From: Candidatus Obscuribacterales bacterium
GTDB lineage: Bacteria; Cyanobacteriota; Vampirovibrionia; Obscuribacterales; Obscuribacteraceae
Direction of reading: 5' to 3'
DNA length: 48,624 nucleotides
Assembly: GCA_019746975.1 (NCBI GenBank)
Contig: JAIERK010000031.1
Coordinates: 1-48,624 of the forward strand
The position numbers and the translations under genes were made by a program. Positions within the stretch are counted from its first letter, which is position 1, and every line of letters begins with the position of its first letter. The notes beneath the pieces are model-generated. The model saw only the letters and a list, made by a program, of their open reading frames with translations. It searched no databases and had not been told where the DNA came from. Below are positions 27,885 to 37,281 of the stretch, one piece after another.

Positions 27885-29710
27885 CGGTGATTCCTCTTCT
27901 CGAAGAGAGCATGAGTTTTGTCAGCGGACTTGATGCGAAACCAAAACGTGCTGCCTACATCAACTTTGCTATGTACGCCTACAGAACCGCCGTGGGCTTC
28001 CACAATAGCTTTGCAGATGGTCAGTCCAAGGCCGCTGCCCTGGTGCTTCTTGTTGGCATGATCACGCACTTGTTTGTATCTGTCGAACAGCCGCTCCATG
28101 TGTTCCACCGGAATGCCGGGACCCTCATCAGTCACCTCGACTTCGGTGAAGCCATCGGTCTCCTTCGCTCTTATTGATACCGAGGATCCTTTCTCCGACA
28201 CATCAATTGCGTTGGAGAGATAATTGATCAGGACTCTATTCATACGCTGTTCGTCGGCAATAACCAGTGCGTCGGAAGGCCGGTACTCGATTGTGATACC
28301 TTTTTGATTTGCCAGCGCTTGAATGGCTTCTATGGAAGTGTTGACGATGTTGGTTAGTGGTATCACTGATAGTGCTACCTCCATCTCTCCGGCTTCCAGC
28401 TTTTCCAGGTCAAGAAATTCGTTAATCAGGTTAACGAGCCGGGTGGTATTTCGAGATGCGAGATTCAGAACTTCGCGGCACTGATCAGGCAGCTTTTCGA
28501 AGCTCTCATTCAGCGTGACATCTAGAGTTATGCTCAAAGCTGTGAGAGGCGAACGCAGATCATGACTCAACATCGCCACAAAATCTTGCTTGGCTTGTTC
28601 CATTCTCTTTCGTTCTGTCGTGTCGTGAAATACGCAGTAGTGAGTGCTCCGAGAACTTTCCCAACGGACCGATAAAACGTACTCACGCGTCGTTCCGTCC
28701 GTGGCATCAAGTCGTATTTCCAACTGTCCGTTCTGATCGGGAGCCAAGCGCACGTCCTGTAAGAATTCAGCAATCTTTTCTCGATCTCCTTCGTGGGCGA
28801 ATTCGGATATCTCGCTGCCAATCGTTACGCTTTCTTCATGTCCGAGAGTCTCTTCAAATCTGCCGTTGATTCTCTCTATCTTACCCTTCTCGTTAAGGCA
28901 ACAAATGATGTCCGCTGCGTTATCAAACATCTCTTTCTCTCGAGCAAATGAGTCTCTAAAAATAGTGGCTACTCGATAGAATACGCTGTCCAATTCCGCC
29001 AGCTCATCGGAGCCACGGAGCGACGGAAGAAGGTCCTGACCTTCTGCGAGCCTGTGACTATTCCTCTTCAAGTGACGAATGCGCCTGACGAAGTTGATGC
29101 TGAATCCAATCGTTACCCCTGCTGCGATGACTATGCTCAAGAGCAGACCTGTCAGAATCCAGGCATTCAAATCAGCGTTGACCCGGCTCCGATCAAGCGG
29201 CAGTTTGCCAACCCTGTCCGATCGAAGCTGAAAAATCGCATTGGAGCTACGGATCAAATTTTTAAATCTAATCCTCACACTTGAGAAAGCCTGGAGCTTT
29301 TTCTGGTTGTCTCCCCACTCAGAAAATAATGTGCTGTTCGAAAGGGAGTTGATCTCGTCCACGAATTTACGATAATCTGCTTCGAATTCATTAATGCCCT
29401 CGTGATCAGCGCCTGCAGCTTTCTTGAGTTGCTGCACCATTTTCAGACCGCCCTTCTCGTTTTTCTCCAGACTTTCTCTAACTGAATCATTCCGAGACTC
29501 TGTCAAGACCGTCAATTCGCCGGCTTTAGCAAGGCAAGTTGTAGAATATCCAAGTACTCTATAGGCCGAACTCCGCATAGCAGCAATTCGAAAAAGCTCA
29601 TTGACAGCGGCTTCTTCCTTCGCCAGAATCCCGAACAGCACAGTGATGAACGCCAGCTGAAAAACTAGCGGAATGACTATAAGTATCTGCCCTTGACGAG
29701 AGAGTTTCAT
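27881..29710 (-). CDS. Membrane sensor histidine kinase (PAS)
   Basis: This 609-residue kinase has the same layout as its downstream neighbour: transmembrane segments at about 9-29 and 186-206 flanking a helical input domain, HAMP-like linker, PAS (about 260-365), His383 in MLSHDLRSPL, and HATPase with NYLSNAID, DEGPGIP and GTGLGL-type motif SGLGLTICKAI. The two kinases look like paralogues from an old duplication. They may form heterodimers or work in parallel on one unlinked regulator. The ATG at 29710 has no strong Shine-Dalgarno. Confidence 0.9.
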   Translation of the reverse strand: MKLSRQGQILIVIPLVFQLAFITVLFGILAKEEAAVNELFRIAAMRSSAYRVLGYSTTCLAKAGELTVLTESRNDSVRESLEKNEKGGLKMVQQLKKAAGADHEGINEFEADYRKFVDEINSLSNSTLFSEWGDNQKKLQAFSSVRIRFKNLIRSSNAIFQLRSDRVGKLPLDRSRVNADLNAWILTGLLLSIVIAAGVTIGFSINFVRRIRHLKRNSHRLAEGQDLLPSLRGSDELAELDSVFYRVATIFRDSFAREKEMFDNAADIICCLNEKGKIERINGRFEETLGHEESVTIGSEISEFAHEGDREKIAEFLQDVRLAPDQNGQLEIRLDATDGTTREYVLSVRWESSRSTHYCVFHDTTERKRMEQAKQDFVAMLSHDLRSPLTALSITLDVTLNESFEKLPDQCREVLNLASRNTTRLVNLINEFLDLEKLEAGEMEVALSVIPLTNIVNTSIEAIQALANQKGITIEYRPSDALVIADEQRMNRVLINYLSNAIDVSEKGSSVSIRAKETDGFTEVEVTDEGPGIPVEHMERLFDRYKQVRDHANKKHQGSGLGLTICKAIVEAHGGSVGVHSKVDVGSTFWFRIKSADKTHALFEKRNHR

Positions 29711-29906
29711 TTCAATTCGAGTTGGCTGGCTGCTATGTTCTCACCCAAGATTTGTTAAAACGAATCGTATCAGACCAGGACCTAACTTTCCCAAATCGTT
29801 CCAATCGTTTTCCCAATTCTCTCCAAATTGCCTGTCAGTATGATTGCACTGAAAGGACGCGGTTCCGTGGTGTTCCTGATAGAAAAAGGGCGAGGGAGGG
29901 ATCAGG

Positions 29907-30131
29907 ATGAAGGCGATTGTAAGAAGGCTAATCGAGGTGAGGCGCGAGCAAATCGTTAGGGAGTGCAGAGATATGCTGCCCGTTATGCTGTTTGTCGATG
30001 TACAGACAAGCAACAGCGATAGTGGTACAGGTGGTATCACTCGGACTACGTGCGAGTTGCATTTGATTGGAAGCGCTTCAGCGAGACGTCTACTTCAGAC
30101 CATCCGTGTTTTCCGGTGTCTTGATGTGTAG
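29907..30131 (+). CDS. Doubtful small ORF with strong ribosome-binding site
   Basis: This 74-residue ORF has GGAGG seven bases before its ATG and a basic N-terminal helix (KAIVRRLIEVRREQIVREC). No family is recognised. Its last 25 codons lie opposite the decayed Ntn-hydrolase gene, which argues against it being an old conserved gene. Confidence 0.3.
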   Translation: MKAIVRRLIEVRREQIVRECRDMLPVMLFVDVQTSNSDSGTGGITRTTCELHLIGSASARRLLQTIRVFRCLDV

Positions 30132-30310
30132 CTTTCTCCGCGTCCGCGAATTGCCAACCTGGATTTGAGATCGCTTCAGCATTCCATCGATCGTGCGGCT
30201 ATGACACCACCTGTGGTTGTCTTAACCAGGAAGTCAGTGCATGCCTTGCCCGGCAGCGCTGACGAGGTCAATGAAACTAGCGCCAGGAAGGTAATTTTTA
30301 TCGCTTTCAT
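30060..30310 (-). pseudogene. Decayed linear amide C-N hydrolase (choloylglycine hydrolase family)
   Basis: Reading back from ATG at 30310 gives a signal peptide, MKAIKITFLALVSLTSSALP, then GKA-CTDFLVKTTTGGVIAARSMEC and a stop at 30176. The N-terminal Cys after cleavage and the CTDF...RSME pattern are those of Ntn hydrolases of the penicillin V acylase/bile-salt-hydrolase family. Past the TGA the same frame reads SDLKSRLAIRGRGESYTS, and a shifted frame then reads KTPENTDGLK followed by TAG where Trp is expected. So it has at least two stops and one frameshift, and the rest of the gene (about 300 residues in the family) is absent. Confidence 0.75.
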
Positions 30311-30521
30311 TCTTAGGACCGCCAGTTTAATAAGTGGATGAGATTGTATTCCTCCAAATATGCCACCGCCTTAATCAGGGTAGCCGATTGAGTGACATCA
30401 CCATTGATACCGAAATAGTCACACTCGTTACACGGGGTTCTCAAGAGTTGCGGGTCCTCGATATTCATGCGATTATTCTTGCCGTCGAATCTTGACCAAA
30501 CTAATCAACATTATCGGGTTT

Positions 30522-31340
30522 ATGAACGAATCTCTATTTACAACCGAAAGTGGATTTCTATTCTTTGCATTGGCGGGCTTCCTTGCGCAGCTCGTCGATG
30601 GAACGCTGGGCATGGCCTACGGGGTGAGCTGTACCACTCTGCTACTCTGCCTGGGTGTCGGACCGGCCGCGGCTAGCGCGAGTGTACACACGTCGGAGCT
30701 GTTTACAACCGCGGCTTCCGCCTTTTTTCATCTGAGGCATGGCAACGTTGATAAAGACATGCTGAAACGGCTGGCGCTGCCTGGGGTCGTTGGTGGCATA
30801 TTTGGTGCTTACATACTTTCCAGCTTTCCGGGTGATATAGCAAAACCATTTATTTCCGCGTATCTCCTCTTTATGGGGATCGTCATTCTCGTCAAGGCAT
30901 TTCGAAAGATTCAGGCAGAGCCCAAAAATGCGAAGTTAGCACCACTGGGATTCTTCGGTGGATTTCTTGATGCTGTCGGTGGTGGCGGATGGGGTCCGGT
31001 TGTGACATCGACCCTGGTGTCGAAGGGAAACAGTCCTCGAGTGGTTATCGGCACTGTCAATACCGCTGAATTTTTCGTTGCAACTTCGACGGCAGCCGCA
31101 TTTTTTGTCGCCCTAGGCAATATCTACGTTACCGCTGTGTTGGGATTAATCCTTGGAGGAGTTGCTGCGGCACCGATTGCGGCTCATGCATGTAAAAAGG
31201 TGCAGCCCAAACCACTGATGGTGGCGGTAGGTGTCTTGATTGTTTTTCTTAGTCTCAGGAATTTACAGCAAATTCCGCAACAGATTGCCACATTGCACTC
31301 CAATCTAGTTGCAGCTGGAGCTGCTACGGCAGTTCATTAG
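30522..31340 (+). CDS. TauE/SafE family permease
   Basis: This protein (272 residues) has about eight hydrophobic segments in the two-fold pattern of TauE/SafE transporters. Loop motifs include GTLGMAYGVSCTTLL near the start, HTSELFTTAASAFFHLRHGNVD, and the second-half copy GGWGPVVTSTLVSKGN with GTVNTAEFFVATSTAAAFF. Members move sulfite, sulfonates or other organic anions across the inner membrane; the substrate cannot be assigned here. ATG at 30522 is chosen over an in-frame TTG ten codons upstream. It is monocistronic, 101 bases from the next gene. Confidence 0.88.
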   Translation: MNESLFTTESGFLFFALAGFLAQLVDGTLGMAYGVSCTTLLLCLGVGPAAASASVHTSELFTTAASAFFHLRHGNVDKDMLKRLALPGVVGGIFGAYILSSFPGDIAKPFISAYLLFMGIVILVKAFRKIQAEPKNAKLAPLGFFGGFLDAVGGGGWGPVVTSTLVSKGNSPRVVIGTVNTAEFFVATSTAAAFFVALGNIYVTAVLGLILGGVAAAPIAAHACKKVQPKPLMVAVGVLIVFLSLRNLQQIPQQIATLHSNLVAAGAATAVH

Positions 31341-31441
31341 AAATCCCTGCAGCTCTTGCGCGAGGTCCTGCTCTGATCACTCGGTTTGGCGACCGATGAT
31401 CAATCTGTCTCTCAATTGCGATACGAAATGGAGTCTTCTCG

Positions 31442-32110
31442 ATGCGTTGGGTGTTCTTCCTAGTGTTGTATGCAGCGCTATTAGCGGCGGTACCGTCTGC
31501 AGTATCGGCTCAGGGATTAGAGCAGATATGGTTACATACTCCTACTCAGGTCCGAGTGAGTGAGAAAACCCGTTTGATTGCCGATATGAGCCCTCGGTTT
31601 GGCGTAGAGGATCCAGGTGTCGATCAATTCCTTGTTCGATCCGGCATTCAGCACCAGATGCGGAAAAATCTGCAGGGAACTCTCGGATTTGATTCCGTAG
31701 ACAATTACTCACCCACCCGCAACCATGAGAATCGCCTCTGGCAGCAACTTCACGCTACGGCCAGTGTGAAAAGCTACACATTGTCAGCTCGCCTTCGTAT
31801 TGAAGAAAGGCATTTCAGCGGGAAGCAAGGCGAGTCGATTCGCGGAAGACTGATGTTCAAGTCTTCGCAAAAAATAGGCACCACTCCATTTAGCGTTGTT
31901 TACTATGACGAGCTATTCATCACGATGAATACAATGCCGGACGGACCGGTACGAGGTTTAGATCGCAATAGACTGTTTGGTGGTATCGGTTATGCAATCG
32001 ATAGGCAGAAGTCCATTGAGGCAGGCTATCGAGTGGAGTATATCAACAAGACTGATACCGATGATGAAACACGTAGACAGCTTGTCATGCAGCTATGCAG
32101 CACGTTTTAA
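31442..32110 (+). CDS. DUF2490 family outer-membrane-type protein
   Basis: This 222-residue protein has a signal peptide ending near VSAQG and then alternating beta-strands such as KTRLIADMSPRFGV, YTLSARLRIEERHF, FSVVYYDELFITMN and SIEAGYRVEYIN. That is the pattern of DUF2490, a family of predicted outer-membrane beta-barrels of unknown role. The last strand ends at the stop codon as in other barrels, although it ends in LCSTF and not in a clear aromatic residue typical of BAM signals. It follows the permease gene by about 100 bases and could share its transcript. Confidence 0.8.
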   Translation: MRWVFFLVLYAALLAAVPSAVSAQGLEQIWLHTPTQVRVSEKTRLIADMSPRFGVEDPGVDQFLVRSGIQHQMRKNLQGTLGFDSVDNYSPTRNHENRLWQQLHATASVKSYTLSARLRIEERHFSGKQGESIRGRLMFKSSQKIGTTPFSVVYYDELFITMNTMPDGPVRGLDRNRLFGGIGYAIDRQKSIEAGYRVEYINKTDTDDETRRQLVMQLCSTF

Positions 32111-32510
32111 TACTCTGCCGCGACTATGTACTCTCAGTCGTACTGCCGCTCGCGTCGGCCGACTTCAGGCGAACCCAGAAGCGGTATCAGGGATTCATTC
32201 ATATCTGCGATTCCGAAGGGATTCTATCTGTATCCCAATAGAGATAGTACGAGTGCGGCATTTCGATGTTTTCAACGGAAAAACCTTGCTGGTCTGACTT
32301 TGCAAACTAACAAACTCTGGATATCATCGCTCGAGATGGGGGCAGTTCCGTACGTCATTTCCAGAGTTAGAGCAATTATGAATTTGAATCGAATGGACAT
32401 TATCATGGCGCTAATGAGGGTTGCAGTGAGCTTTGCTCAACGATGGCCGACTCTTCGATCTGAGAGCTGAACTAGAAGTTTAATCCGGGATCTGTAGGTG
32501 GTTAAAAATG
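32111..32510. other. Intergenic stretch with no supported gene
   Basis: About 400 bases after the DUF2490 gene. One plus-strand frame is open for 114 codons but shows no family, no clear Shine-Dalgarno and an unusual Arg/Ser-rich make-up, so I do not call it. Confidence 0.4.
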
Positions 32511-32548
32511 CAAAGAGCCGGCCATTTGTGGCTGGCTCTTTGTATTTT
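32511..32548 (+). terminator. Rho-independent-like terminator
   Basis: CAAAGAGCCGGCCA pairs with TGGCTGGCTCTTTG (32511-32542, one mismatch) and is followed by the T-rich TATTTTG. It fits a terminator for the plus-strand transcript from the permease/DUF2490 genes, about 400 bases past them. Confidence 0.75.
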
Positions 32549-32708
32549 GCCGTCCCGAGCAATCCGTCGCCGCCTCTACCTCCGTGTGCCCGACACCGAG
32601 GTGTTCTGAAATTGGATGCGAAGTTAGCAAAACTTTCGCTTAGCCATGCATAGATGTGTGAGGTGGCTTGGATATAAGATACGAAACAAGTGTCACGGAT
32701 GTGTCACT

Positions 32709-33986
32709 TCAGCTGAATGCTTTTGCGAGTCGTTCATGTAGGTCCTTCATAAAAGCTTGTTTAGCGGGTGAGTCGCTTACCTGATCCATGAGCTTGAATA
32801 GCTTGGTGAATTGTTTTCGTGCCAATTGATCTTCCTTTCTCATGAGATACTCCACTCCGAGAGCAAGTCGTGCTTGGACGATGCCAGTTACATGGTCGAA
32901 GTGGCGCAGAATTTGAGGACCTGGAGAAATTTGATCAAGCGCTAGCTCGGCTGAAGATGTCGAATGTTTCCTGATTTGCGTCAGTGCATACAGCGACTTG
33001 CACTGGATATAGATGAGGGTACTGTTGAGCTCCGAAACACTCCTTGATCTCTCCAGGATTTCGCAAGCAGCTTTCAGCCGAGACTCTGTGGACTGACGAC
33101 CGGTTTCCTTGTATACGTCGTCCAGGACTGAATGAAGCAATTGTGAGGCGGTTTCATTGGCTTGCATAACTGAGATGCTACGGTCGGCGCTCAGCTTGAG
33201 CAATTCGGCAACATACTGCTGGGCGAGGTTGTCTTGCCCGGTGGTGGCTGCTTGTTTGAACAACGCCGTCCATACTTCTATCGAGAAGTGCGGGTGATGC
33301 GAAAACTGACCGAACGCTCTCAAGTATTTTTCGATTTCCAGCAAGTTGCCCTTCTGCACTTCAGAGACTGCCAATTGGGTCGAGCGCTCGAACGACAATG
33401 AAAGCGAATCTCCCGTCATTTGCTTATCTTTGATCTTCAGGCAAGATTTGTGAAGGCGTCGCATATCTTCTGCGGCGGCGAGGTATTGTGCCCACAGCTT
33501 TCCATCGAGTGTCAGTTCCATGAGCCTCCGGAGCTCCTCTGCGTACGTGTGGTTATTACGTCCGCACGCAGCAGCGATCATTTTGAGATTTTGAGCCTGG
33601 ACTTGGCATGCTGCTTCGTAACTATGTTGAGCCCTTCTAAGATTGCAAAGCCGCCTGTTGTATCGGATTCTCAACGAGACGTTGTTCGATGCCATCACCT
33701 GTGATTCCACACGTTCCAACAGACTGTCAGCCTCATTAAGTAACTGCCCTTTTGTCAGGGCATCTGCCTTGTTCAATTCCAGATCGATAATGGTTGGAGC
33801 GTGAGAACTGGAGCCGTTCGCTTTTAGCAGTTTTATAGCCTGGTCATATCTGTGAATAGCTTCGTTCAGCTTCTTGTTTTCTACCAACACATGTGCCAGT
33901 CTACTATCTGTCTCCCATTGCTCGACTGCCATCGCGGATGGTGCGGATAGCAGGATGGTCAGTGTGAAAAAAACACGACCGATCAT
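32709..33986 (-). CDS. Exported TPR-like protein coupled to a sensor kinase
   Basis: This 425-residue protein starts MIGRVFFTLTILLSAPSAMA, a signal peptide. The mature part is helical and TPR-like through most of its length (for example LAHVLVENKKLNEAIHRYDQAIKLL, and the last pair around LARKQFTKLFKLMDQ). No enzyme motif is visible. The ATG at 33986 begins two bases after the stop of the upstream kinase gene, with GAGAG ahead, so translation is likely coupled. A longer in-frame reading extends into the kinase gene and is less likely. A link to signal sensing by the neighbouring kinase is inference. Confidence 0.8.
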   Translation of the reverse strand: MIGRVFFTLTILLSAPSAMAVEQWETDSRLAHVLVENKKLNEAIHRYDQAIKLLKANGSSSHAPTIIDLELNKADALTKGQLLNEADSLLERVESQVMASNNVSLRIRYNRRLCNLRRAQHSYEAACQVQAQNLKMIAAACGRNNHTYAEELRRLMELTLDGKLWAQYLAAAEDMRRLHKSCLKIKDKQMTGDSLSLSFERSTQLAVSEVQKGNLLEIEKYLRAFGQFSHHPHFSIEVWTALFKQAATTGQDNLAQQYVAELLKLSADRSISVMQANETASQLLHSVLDDVYKETGRQSTESRLKAACEILERSRSVSELNSTLIYIQCKSLYALTQIRKHSTSSAELALDQISPGPQILRHFDHVTGIVQARLALGVEYLMRKEDQLARKQFTKLFKLMDQVSDSPAKQAFMKDLHERLAKAFS

Positions 33987-33987
33987 A

Positions 33988-35469
33988 TCATCGACTCTCA
34001 TTCGAAGAGGAGGGCACAGTAAAGAAAAAGTTGCTGCCTCCTTCCTTGGAATGCTTGTAGCCGATCTTTCCTCCATGACCCTTGATGATGAGATCGCTCA
34101 GGTAGAGCCCGAAGCCGGTACCCTGCTTCTTCAAGGACTCATCGCTGCCTGTCTGAACGAATTTCTGGAACAGATATGTTTGCTCCGCAGGTGGCACGCC
34201 TGGACCTCTGTCGATTACTTCGAAGAGCACGAAGGCATCATCATTTTCCAATTTTTGAACACGAATTGTGATTTCTTCGTTCGCAGGACTGAACTTCACT
34301 GCATTCGATACCAGATTCACCAACACTTGAACTATGCGATCCTCGTCGACATAAACATCCTGGTCGGATTCGATACTCTGGACTAGCTCGATATTCTTCA
34401 CTTCTGCGGCGCCTTCCAGAGCAGCGAATGTAAGTTGTGCCAGACGCCTAAGCGAAGTCTGAGAGTAGTGGAGTTCGAGTTTGTTGCTCTCGGCCCGCTC
34501 AATATCGAGAAGCGTGTTAGCCAGCCGGACCAGACGTGCCAGCTCGCTTTGAAGCCGTTTCAGTCTTGTGCTTGTCCACTCGTCCATTCCAGTATTTCGA
34601 TTAAGAACGTTGTCTATGATCAATGTCGATGAAGTAAGAGGCGACCGCAGATCGTGAGCTACCATTCCCATCAGAGATCGCTTGAACTCTTCTGCATTGT
34701 GCTTTGCAATCGTCATCTGTCTGAAGCGTTCATCCAGTTCTGTGAGCTCGTCATTTCCGGCTAGTCTCTCGAAATCCGGATCGCCGCAAGAAAACTTGTC
34801 GATGTTGCTCATCAAGGTCTTGAGTCTCGTGACGAGACGTCGTCCGATAACTACTGCAATTCCAACTGATATGGCGATCTCCGCGGCGATGACGATGAGC
34901 AGATTGCGTCGCAAGCTTTCTCGTTCGGCAAGGGCTTTAGGGCTCCACTCCTGCAGTATCGGAACATAGTGTTTTCTCAGCGTTGCATCTTCCTGAATAC
35001 ACCGTCTGGAGCAAATGAGGACTTCCTCCATCTGTTCGGTATCATTCAAAAACCTTGCCGGCATCACTTTGTTGGTCACGCCCTCGGACGGAACAATTCC
35101 AAAATCGCTGGCGACAGTGCACAGATAAAGGAAATCCTCCCGATACCTTTTGGCAATTTTCCGAGCGACCGGATCGTCTGCCACAAGGGAGTCTATGGTC
35201 GCAAACTTCTCTTTGGCTACCTCGGAAAATGAGTTCTTGACGGAACTACCTTCAGTGACGGTTACGATGCGTCTGCCCACGAGGTCGATAATCATACGAG
35301 ACATGACCGACTTGGTTTCGAGCAGGCAGGATATAACTGCCTTAGCATTGGTTTCCTTACGTCCGGCCTCTTCTAAGAGTCCTATATTTCTCAGGAGAAT
35401 CAGCGGAAAGACGACCTGGCAAACCAGGGTAATACCCAACAAAATGGCTCCTTGCTGCCTGACTCGCAA
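33988..35469 (-). CDS. Membrane sensor histidine kinase
   Basis: This 493-residue kinase has transmembrane segments at about 8-28 and 188-210, a helical periplasmic domain with two cysteine pairs (CSRRC near 153-157), a HAMP-like linker (about 210-258), HisKA with His272 in MVAHDLRSPL, and HATPase with N box LVNLVSNAVKFSP and G1 DRGPGVP. Unlike the kinases at 26-29.7 kb it has no PAS domain, and its G2 box reads GTGFGLYLS. TTG at 35469 with AAGGGG seven bases ahead is used. The OmpR-type regulator diverges from it 95 bases away, so the two probably form a two-component pair. Confidence 0.88.
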   Translation of the reverse strand: MRVRQQGAILLGITLVCQVVFPLILLRNIGLLEEAGRKETNAKAVISCLLETKSVMSRMIIDLVGRRIVTVTEGSSVKNSFSEVAKEKFATIDSLVADDPVARKIAKRYREDFLYLCTVASDFGIVPSEGVTNKVMPARFLNDTEQMEEVLICSRRCIQEDATLRKHYVPILQEWSPKALAERESLRRNLLIVIAAEIAISVGIAVVIGRRLVTRLKTLMSNIDKFSCGDPDFERLAGNDELTELDERFRQMTIAKHNAEEFKRSLMGMVAHDLRSPLTSSTLIIDNVLNRNTGMDEWTSTRLKRLQSELARLVRLANTLLDIERAESNKLELHYSQTSLRRLAQLTFAALEGAAEVKNIELVQSIESDQDVYVDEDRIVQVLVNLVSNAVKFSPANEEITIRVQKLENDDAFVLFEVIDRGPGVPPAEQTYLFQKFVQTGSDESLKKQGTGFGLYLSDLIIKGHGGKIGYKHSKEGGSNFFFTVPSSSNESR

Positions 35470-35564
35470 TCCGTACCCCTTTGGCTCGCTCCCGTGATCG
35501 ATGGACCTAATGTTTTGTACCCGGTCGGTGCCGAAAGTTTAGCCCGGCTGAGATTCGTGGAAAA

Positions 35565-36281
35565 ATGAATCGGTTTGCAACGGGTCTTATCAAATTGGCG
35601 AAAGTTCTTGTGATCGAAGATGATACGGTGCTAGCCTCCTCATTGGCCGATTGGCTTGAGAGTAACGGACATCGTGCCGAAGTTTCGCACGATGGCGTCG
35701 AGGGGCTCATGCTCCTACAGCACCGAGGCTATGATTTAGCGATTATCGATTGGCAATTGCCGTCTATGCCTGGTCCGGAGATCTGCGCGGAGTATCGCAA
35801 GGGCAGCGGGCGGACGCCAATTCTGATGCTGACAATGAAATCCACTCTTGATGATAAAGAAACCGGACTAGACTCCGGCGCCGATGATTTTCTTGCAAAA
35901 CCATTCGAACCCAGAGAGCTGGCTGCCCGTGTTAGAGCCTTGCTTCGTCGGTCTACGGCCCTTTTTGATTCGATGCAAAAGGTTGGAAAAATAACGCTCG
36001 ACATATCCAAGCATCAAGTCACAATACTCGAAGAATCGAAGCAGCTTGTTCCGCGGGAGTTCAAGCTATTCGAATTCCTTATGCGACATCCCGGTACATA
36101 TTTTACTGCTGATAAACTTATCGATCATGTCTGGGAGTCAGAACTCGATGTCAGCCACCAGGCGCTTCGAACCTGTATTGGTCGAATTAGAGACAAGCTG
36201 GATGCTGCCGAACGACCTTCAGTTATCGAAAATTCGAAGGGCTGGGGTTACAAGATTTGCGATTGGTATTTAAACGAGTAA
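35565..36281 (+). CDS. OmpR-family response regulator
   Basis: This 238-residue regulator has a receiver domain with acidic pocket IEDD (residues 18-21, Asp19/Asp20), phospho-acceptor Asp62 in AIIDWQLPSMPG, the switch Thr at 90 and Lys112 in LAKPFEP. A winged-helix output domain follows from about 140 (VPREFKLFEFLMRHPGTYF, ALRTCIGRIRDKL, GWGYKI). It should be phosphorylated by a kinase and bind tandem DNA repeats. Its best candidate partner is the divergent kinase at 34.0-35.5 kb; it may also serve the two orphan kinases. Start at 35565 is the first good ATG; an internal TTG (LAKVLVIEDD) could also serve. Confidence 0.9.
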   Translation: MNRFATGLIKLAKVLVIEDDTVLASSLADWLESNGHRAEVSHDGVEGLMLLQHRGYDLAIIDWQLPSMPGPEICAEYRKGSGRTPILMLTMKSTLDDKETGLDSGADDFLAKPFEPRELAARVRALLRRSTALFDSMQKVGKITLDISKHQVTILEESKQLVPREFKLFEFLMRHPGTYFTADKLIDHVWESELDVSHQALRTCIGRIRDKLDAAERPSVIENSKGWGYKICDWYLNE

Positions 36282-36318
36282 CCATGGGTCCGAGCTAAAA
36301 CGCGTTGCTCATGTGCGA

Positions 36319-36450
36319 TCACGATGCTTTGTTGTCCGCATTAGAGACCGGTGCCTGCTGGAATTTCTCTTTTCTTGCCAGCATCTGGTCCGCCGCCTGC
36401 TCTATCTACTTGATGGCAGGAACCTGATGTTGACGGATTGACTTGTGCAT
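36319..36450 (-). pseudogene. Possible small gene remnant with one in-frame stop
   Basis: From ATG at 36450 the frame reads MHKSIRQHQVPAIK, a TAG stop, then IEQAADQMLARKEKF and QQAPVSNADNKAS up to a TGA. The amino-acid pattern after the stop looks coding, but no family is recognised. It may be chance. Confidence 0.2.
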
Positions 36451-36804
36451 ACACACATTCTCTGTTTATGCTCGTCTACTGTTTCGTGTTCATCCTTTAT
36501 CCGAGCCAGACGTGGCGGATTACTCAATTGGTCGATGTATGTCACGTTCACCGTATTCGGTGTCTATTCGTCAATCTTGATGATGTTGGTTTTGGCGTCG
36601 CAGGTTGCTTTCTCAGTAGCGTAGTGATGATCCGCCCGCGAAAAAATGACCATGGACGGTCTCACTGACCAACCAGCACTTCGCACGGATGCATGCTAAA
36701 AACCGCGTAGAACCTGGCTATAAGCGTAGATGCACCATCGAACTCGATTGAGTCTCCGCCTTAGGATTGCCGCCATCAGCAGCCCACTAGAGCTTTTGGA
36801 GTTT
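36451..36804. other. Intergenic stretch with no supported gene
   Basis: About 350 bases with only short chance frames on both strands; no start context, stem-loop or family resemblance was found. Confidence 0.4.
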
Positions 36805-37281
36805 TTATAGTTCTCTCATCACCGAATATTTTCTATCGATCTTGGCTTTGTCAAAGGTTACTTCGAATTTCGCGAAATCCCTCTTGTTGGCGTCGCTCGG
36901 GAAGGTCTTGAACGGAGCCGCGGTTATCACAGCTTGTCTGGCTGATTTGTCAACGTCGGGGATACCGCAGGCCTTGATGATGTCAGTCTTGGACAATTTG
37001 CCATCGTTACGTACGCGGAACTCAACAACTACAGCCTTATATACTTCTTGTCCCGTCGGAGGAAACCATTTGCCGAGGATCTCGGTCTCGAGGTCCTTCT
37101 TGTATGTGGTCCAGGAGCCGCTTTCCGTCGCTTCGACCTTGGCTTTACTCGCCTCTTTGCCCTTGGCAATGGCTGATGGTACTGCGAACGCTGTAGCGAT
37201 CAGGAGGGTACTCAGAGCAATTGCTCCCAGGCGCCGAGTAGAGAAGCGATACGCTGCAAGAGCTGGTCTGGACTTGAACAT
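36805..37281 (-). CDS. Exported TonB C-terminal-like protein
   Basis: This 158-residue protein has a Sec signal region (hydrophobic about residues 18-38, ending near SAIAKG) and a C-terminal domain similar to TonB_C: YKAVVVEFRVRNDGKLSKTDIIKACGIPDVDKSARQAVITAAPFKTFP. The N-terminal region lacks the long Pro-rich spacer of real TonB. It may help link an energy or stress signal to the outer membrane, or simply be a small periplasmic protein with that fold. GAGGTG lies seven bases before the ATG. Confidence 0.75.
   Translation of the reverse strand: MFKSRPALAAYRFSTRRLGAIALSTLLIATAFAVPSAIAKGKEASKAKVEATESGSWTTYKKDLETEILGKWFPPTGQEVYKAVVVEFRVRNDGKLSKTDIIKACGIPDVDKSARQAVITAAPFKTFPSDANKRDFAKFEVTFDKAKIDRKYSVMREL

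Noticed and set aside
29741..30040. Minus-strand open frame of about 100 codons before the kinase gene
   Set aside because: Ser/Pro-rich chance frame with no start context or family, and it overlaps the region where the kinase promoter should be.
32126..32470. Plus-strand open frame of 114 codons after the DUF2490 gene
   Set aside because: Arg/Ser-rich, no Shine-Dalgarno, no family resemblance.
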